A stretch of DNA of 8,594 nucleotides. Source: an uncultured Lachnospiraceae bacterium (GTDB lineage Bacteria > Bacillota > Clostridia > Lachnospirales > Lachnospiraceae). The notes under the pieces are model-generated. The model saw nothing but the letters and a program-made list of their open reading frames with translations, had not been told where the DNA came from and searched no databases. Shown piece by piece: positions 5,251 to 8,594 of this stretch. Location of the stretch: assembly GCA_948438565.1 (NCBI GenBank), contig CAOJLW010000092.1, positions 1 to 8,594 on the forward strand, written 5' to 3'. How positions within the stretch are numbered: position 1 is the first letter of the stretch; every line of letters begins with the position of its first letter. A program made the translations under genes and the position numbers.

Positions 5251-6027
5251 TTATGGCTGCGTGAGAAAATAGAGCGCCAGCAGGTGCGCCGGATAAAACA
5301 GGTAGAAAATATATTTTAACGAAATTCCACGCTGACCGTTGTAACGTTTAATCAGCGGGACGGAAACAAAAGCGCTGACTTCTAGTACGGACAGGTAGCA
5401 GAGCAAAGCGCAGGAGATCGAGACGGCCGCCGTCCGTTTTCGACGCAACTCATATAAAATGCCAATTACCAGTACGCCGGTAAAGCTGTAATCCGTGTGT
5501 AAAATCCTGGCCAGGGTCATTCCGCACAACAGGATCAAAAGACGACCAAACAGCAGGAGAACGGAGGAGCCGTCGAATTGCGTTTCTAACTGCTTTAGGC
5601 AGGCGATTGTCAATAGGCCAATGAACAACGTAAAAAAAACGTTTTGGGAGGTTGGGTTAAAAAAGGTCTGCTCGAATGCCAGATCAAACGGGATTTCAGA
5701 GATCAGAGCAAAAAGAGCGAGGCGCAGGCAGTATCTAGGCAGGTTTTTAGTATGTAGGAAGCCTTCTACCAGTAAAAAACAAAAGATCGGAAAGGCAATG
5801 CGTCCAATCAGGCGTAAGGTAAAATAGGGGATAGCCTGGCTGGGGCAGGCGGAAAGAATGGCCGTATAGGACCAGGAAGTAAGGCCTGCATTTCTGACGG
5901 CAGTCAGCAGATAGGGCCATACCAGGGTGGCGCCGATGTGGTCTAGCAGCATCGTAGTGATGGCGATGAGCTTTAATGTGCTGCCGGACAACCCGGTTTT
6001 TGACGTAGCAGATGGAAAATCATGCAT
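5251..6027 (-). CDS. TraX-family integral membrane protein
   Basis: A 258-residue, strongly hydrophobic protein with about eight likely membrane segments. It matches the TraX family (Pfam TraX): LKLIAITTMLLDHIGA (residues 18-33), IGRIAFPIFCFLLVEGF with following HT (74-92), LRLALFALISEIPFDLAF (101-118), QNVFFTLFIGLL (128-139), DYSFTGVLVIGILY (179-192) and a C-terminal LKYIFYLFYPAHLL (237-250). The founding member, F-plasmid TraX, N-acetylates F pilin; chromosomal Firmicute homologues are common and have no known substrate, so acetyl transfer to a surface polymer or protein is only a family-based guess. No conjugation genes are nearby. Start: a GTG at 6036 is in frame, but it overlaps the AAAGGAG ribosome site; the ATG at 6027 sits eight bases after that site and is preferred. 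It has its own sigma-A promoter and is convergent with the FliD-like gene. Confidence 0.85.
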   Translation of the reverse strand: MHDFPSATSKTGLSGSTLKLIAITTMLLDHIGATLVWPYLLTAVRNAGLTSWSYTAILSACPSQAIPYFTLRLIGRIAFPIFCFLLVEGFLHTKNLPRYCLRLALFALISEIPFDLAFEQTFFNPTSQNVFFTLFIGLLTIACLKQLETQFDGSSVLLLFGRLLILLCGMTLARILHTDYSFTGVLVIGILYELRRKRTAAVSISCALLCYLSVLEVSAFVSVPLIKRYNGQRGISLKYIFYLFYPAHLLALYFLTQP

Positions 6028-6056
6028 TTGGAACACTCCTTTTTTGTAGTGAGATT

Positions 6057-6085
6057 ATTATACGGGTTTTTGCTTCAAAATACAA
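6057..6085 (-). promoter_or_regulatory. Sigma-A promoter of the TraX-family gene
   Basis: On the reverse strand TTGTAT (6085-6080) and a perfect TATAAT (6062-6057) are separated by 17 bases. The start of transcription would be near 6050, about 23 bases before the ATG at 6027. No comparably good promoter for the divergent NYN gene could be found in the 97-base gap; TACAAT (6081-6086) could serve as its -10 and would overlap this -35 box, but has no -35 partner. Confidence 0.72.
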
Positions 6086-6124
6086 TAGAGCGTTCTTTGG
6101 CATTCAATTATTTAGGAGAGTATC

Positions 6125-7132
6125 ATGGAAGATAAACGGTTTGCTGTTCTGATTGATTCAGACAATATTTCAGCGAAATATATTATGGCAATTTTAGACG
6201 AAATGACCAAGTATGGCATTATCACTTACAAACGAATCTATGGCGACTGGACAAGCAATCAGGCGTCTAAATGGCGGGAAGAGCTGCTGGCCAATTCGAT
6301 TACTCCAATACAACAGTTTTGTAATACGGCGGGTAAAAACGCTACGGATTCGGCGCTGATTATCGATGCCATGGATATTCTGTATACTGGTCGCGTCGAG
6401 GGGTTTTGCATTGTTTCCAGCGACAGCGATTTTACGAAATTGGCGAGCAGGCTGCGTGAGTCCGGCATGGAAGTAATTGGAATGGGGGAAAATAAAACGC
6501 CCAAATCCTTTAAAGCCGCGTGTTCTGTCTTTACAAATCTGGAAATTTTATTGGAGCAGGATGAGGATAAGGCCAAAGAAAATATTTCACAGAAACGGAT
6601 TCAAGAAGCGATTGTAGAAATTATTACGGAAAATGAGAACAACGGTAAAAAAACGGGTCTGGGGGAACTGGGGAATTCTCTGCTCAAGAAATTTTCCGAT
6701 TTTGACGTCCGGAATTACGGTTACAGTTCGCTGTCCCGTTTCATGGAAGAAATGGAAGATACGTTTACCTTATATAAAAAGGAAAATACAATTTTAGTCG
6801 GTTTGCAGGACGCCAGCTTGAAACGGGAGCAGCTGGAGGATTATATCCGTGACTGCGTACGTCAGTCTATGGGGGAAGGCGTGGACTTGGCTGCAATGGG
6901 GCAAAAGCTCCATAAAAAGTATCCGGATTTTAAGGTAAAGGAATATGGATATTCCACATTTCAAAAATTTGTGTCGCATATTTCCGGGTTGGAGCTTGTG
7001 ACAGAAAATGAAAGCGTCAAACGGCTGGTGGAAAAAGCGGAGGAGGAGCCGCCCGAGCCAAGAGCGATTGCCGGACAACTGAAGAAAGCGATAACAGGCA
7101 AAAAGAAAAAGGTAAAAGAAGCGCGTAAATGA
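6125..7132 (+). CDS. NYN-domain putative RNase with two C-terminal LOTUS/OST-HTH domains
   Basis: A 335-residue cytosolic protein. Residues 1-145 form an NYN domain (PIN-like RNase fold, LabA/Limkain b1 type): FAVLIDSDNIS with Asp11 and Asp13 at the end of the first strand, Asp75 and Asp81 in NATDSALIIDAMD, and Asp100/Asp102 in SSDSDF. These acidic residues are those expected to bind the catalytic metal, so the site looks intact. Two related C-terminal units follow: residues ~157-225, with LGNSLLKKFSDFDVRNYGYS and a following F, and ~232-300, with MGQKLHKKYPDFKVKEYGYS and a following F. The G-x-x-L-x-K-(F/Y)-x-DF-x-V-(R/K)-x-YGYS pattern is that of the LOTUS/OST-HTH domain, an RNA- or protein-binding winged helix. 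The tail (321-335) is Lys-rich, consistent with nucleic-acid binding. AGGAGAG just upstream supports the ATG. The family implies RNA cleavage or binding, but no bacterial target is clear. The stop codon sits in the terminator hairpin. Confidence 0.85.
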   Translation: MEDKRFAVLIDSDNISAKYIMAILDEMTKYGIITYKRIYGDWTSNQASKWREELLANSITPIQQFCNTAGKNATDSALIIDAMDILYTGRVEGFCIVSSDSDFTKLASRLRESGMEVIGMGENKTPKSFKAACSVFTNLEILLEQDEDKAKENISQKRIQEAIVEIITENENNGKKTGLGELGNSLLKKFSDFDVRNYGYSSLSRFMEEMEDTFTLYKKENTILVGLQDASLKREQLEDYIRDCVRQSMGEGVDLAAMGQKLHKKYPDFKVKEYGYSTFQKFVSHISGLELVTENESVKRLVEKAEEEPPEPRAIAGQLKKAITGKKKKVKEARK

Positions 7133-7154
7133 TGGGCATTTACGCGCTTTTTTT
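7119..7154. terminator. Bidirectional Rho-independent terminator between the NYN gene and pyrG
   Basis: A perfect 13-base-pair stem (7119-7131 with 7137-7149; core GCGCGTAAATG / CATTTACGCGC) encloses a five-base ATGGG loop and is followed by a seven-base T-run (7148-7154). The last codons of the NYN gene, including its TGA at 7130-7132, form the left arm. On the reverse strand the stem is followed by TTCTTTTA, so it can also end pyrG transcription. Confidence 0.9.
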
Positions 7155-7161
7155 ATGATAG

Positions 7162-8594
7162 CTACCGCATATTGTTGACAGCGGCTTCGATAAAGCCTTT
7201 GAATAATGGATGCGGACGGTTCGGTCTGGATTTTAACTCCGGATGCGCCTGAGTTGCCAGAAACCAGGGATGGTCGGGTATTTCAATCATTTCTATAATC
7301 CGGCCGTCCGGAGAAATACCGCATAGTTTAATGCCATGTTCCGTGAGGGCATTCCGATAGTCGTTATTGACTTCGTAGCGGTGGCGGTGACGTTCGTGAA
7401 TCGTATCGCTTCCATATAATGCATAGGCTTTGGAAGTGGGATCTAACACACATGGATAGGAGCCAAGCCGCAGGGTTCCGCCGATATCTTCCACGCCGTC
7501 TTGATCCGGCATCAGAGAGATGACTGGGTGGGTGGTGTTGGCGTTTAATTCGATACTGTGCGCGTCGTGCATTTTGCATACGTTTCTGGCAAATTCGATA
7601 ATCGCCACCTGCATTCCAAGACAAAGACCCAGGTATGGAATTTGATTGGTGCGCGCATAATGCGCGGCGATAATCATCCCTTCGACGCCGCGGTCGCCAA
7701 AGCCGCCGGGGACGATAATACCCTGGGCGTTTCCGAGGATTTCATCGGCGTTTTCTTCGTTAATCAGTTCGGAATCCACCCAATGGAGGTTGACTGTGGC
7801 ATGGCTGGCAATGCCGCCGTGTTTGAGCGCTTCCACTACGGAAATATAGGCGTCGTGGAGCTGCGTATATTTGCCAACCAATGCAATATTGACTTCTTTA
7901 TTGGGGTGGCGCAGATCGTATACCATCTGTTTCCAGTCGTCTAAATCCGGATCGGGACAGTCCAATTTGAGACAATCGCAGGCAACTTTGGCCAGATCCT
8001 CCGCTTCCATGGCAAGCGGCGCTTCATAGAGGTATTCCACGTCCAGATTTTGCAGTACATGATGACTTGGCACGTTGCAAAACAGCGCGATCTTATCTTT
8101 GATGGCCTGTCCAAGCGGATGCTCGGAACGGCATACGATGATATCCGGCTGGATGCCCATGCCTTGCAGATCTTTTACGCTGGCCTGCGTCGGCTTGGTC
8201 TTTAATTCGCCGGAGGCTTTGATGTATGGGATCAATGTGACATGGATTAGGATGGCGTTTTCATGCCCGATTTCATGTTGAAACTGGCGGATGGCCTCCA
8301 GAAACGGTTGGCTCTCAATATCCCCCACCGTGCCGCCGACTTCAATAATGGCAATATGGGTGTCGTCCGTCGTAAAATTGCGGTAAAAGCGATTTTTGAT
8401 TTCATTGGTAATATGTGGTATGACCTGGACGGTGCCTCCGCCAAAATCTCCCCGGCGCTCTTTTTGAAGTACGGACCAGTAAATTTTCCCGGTTGTGACG
8501 TTGGAATTTTTGGTCAGGCTTTCATCAATAAAGCGTTCATAGTGTCCCAGATCCAGATCGGTTTCAGCGCCGTCGTCGGTGACGAAAACCTCGC
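7162..8594 (-). CDS. pyrG: CTP synthase, N-terminal ~60 residues outside window
   Basis: PyrG makes CTP from UTP, ATP and glutamine, the last step of de novo pyrimidine nucleotide synthesis. The reverse strand shows 476 residues; the frame continues past the right edge, so the start and the P-loop region (usually GGVVSGLGKG) are not visible. The visible part begins EVFVTDDGAETDLDLGHYER, the classic synthase-domain block, then EVGGTVGDIESQPFLEA with the conserved Mg-binding Glu, and GELKTKPTQASVKDL. The C-terminal half is a class I glutamine amidotransferase: PGGFGDRG, the nucleophile Cys in GLCLGMQ (codon 7623-7621), and the His and Glu of ATQAHPEL (codons 7245-7243 and 7239-7237). The length fits a full enzyme of about 535 residues. 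All key visible residues are present. It is convergent with the NYN gene and its promoter must lie outside the window. Confidence 0.97.
   Translation of the reverse strand, partial: EVFVTDDGAETDLDLGHYERFIDESLTKNSNVTTGKIYWSVLQKERRGDFGGGTVQVIPHITNEIKNRFYRNFTTDDTHIAIIEVGGTVGDIESQPFLEAIRQFQHEIGHENAILIHVTLIPYIKASGELKTKPTQASVKDLQGMGIQPDIIVCRSEHPLGQAIKDKIALFCNVPSHHVLQNLDVEYLYEAPLAMEAEDLAKVACDCLKLDCPDPDLDDWKQMVYDLRHPNKEVNIALVGKYTQLHDAYISVVEALKHGGIASHATVNLHWVDSELINEENADEILGNAQGIIVPGGFGDRGVEGMIIAAHYARTNQIPYLGLCLGMQVAIIEFARNVCKMHDAHSIELNANTTHPVISLMPDQDGVEDIGGTLRLGSYPCVLDPTSKAYALYGSDTIHERHRHRYEVNNDYRNALTEHGIKLCGISPDGRIIEMIEIPDHPWFLATQAHPELKSRPNRPHPLFKGFIEAAVNNMR

Noticed and set aside
5495..5827. 110-codon plus-strand open frame opposite traX
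   Set aside because: Arg/Lys-rich, low-complexity product typical of the antisense of a hydrophobic membrane protein; no ribosome binding site.
7480..7487. Second GCCGATAT sequence resembling a sigma-D -10
   Set aside because: It is the complement of conserved Asp-Ile-Gly-Gly codons in pyrG, has no TAAA-like element 15-16 bases upstream, and no plus-strand gene follows.
7558..7944. 128-codon plus-strand open frame opposite pyrG
   Set aside because: Fully inside the glutaminase half of CTP synthase, whose catalytic motifs are intact; no start signal or known domain.

Overview
The window looks like ordinary chromosome from a flagellated, anaerobic Firmicute, most likely a member of the Lachnospiraceae or a close relative. 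The clues are strong GGAGG-type ribosome binding sites, sigma-A promoters with 17-base spacers, a two-gene SufC/SufB pair without the rest of a SUF operon, a YvyF-like flagellar zinc-ribbon protein, and a FliD-like protein behind a near-consensus sigma-D (sigma-28) promoter. The organism is inferred from gene content and protein style; there is no rRNA or other direct marker.

Layout from left to right: a glycosyltransferase (minus, cut by the left edge); divergent from it, sufC-sufB (plus, one operon); a YvyF-like zinc-ribbon/HTH protein (minus, convergent on sufB); murI, glutamate racemase (plus, divergent from the YvyF-like gene); a secreted-looking protein with a FliD C-terminal-like module (plus, own sigma-D-type promoter); a TraX-family membrane protein (minus); an NYN-domain putative RNase with two LOTUS/OST-HTH domains (plus, divergent from traX); and pyrG, CTP synthase (minus, cut by the right edge). 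Strands alternate almost gene by gene, and each of the three convergent junctions holds a hairpin that can terminate in both directions. No intergenic gap exceeds about 145 bases, and I see no tRNA, rRNA, CRISPR array, insertion sequence or phage gene.

Functionally there are three themes. Housekeeping: MurI makes D-glutamate for peptidoglycan, PyrG makes CTP, and SufC/SufB form a minimal iron-sulfur cluster scaffold. Motility: the YvyF-like protein and the sigma-D-driven FliD-like protein point to the flagellar regulon, and the glycosyltransferase might modify flagellin or another surface polymer, though nothing in the window proves that. Less understood: the NYN-LOTUS-LOTUS protein and the stand-alone chromosomal TraX protein.

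The best candidate for something little described is the 253-residue protein at 4369-5130: it has FliD's C-terminal signature but not FliD's size, carries a repeated KNG-x-YSK motif at both ends, and sits directly behind a match to the sigma-D -10 element.
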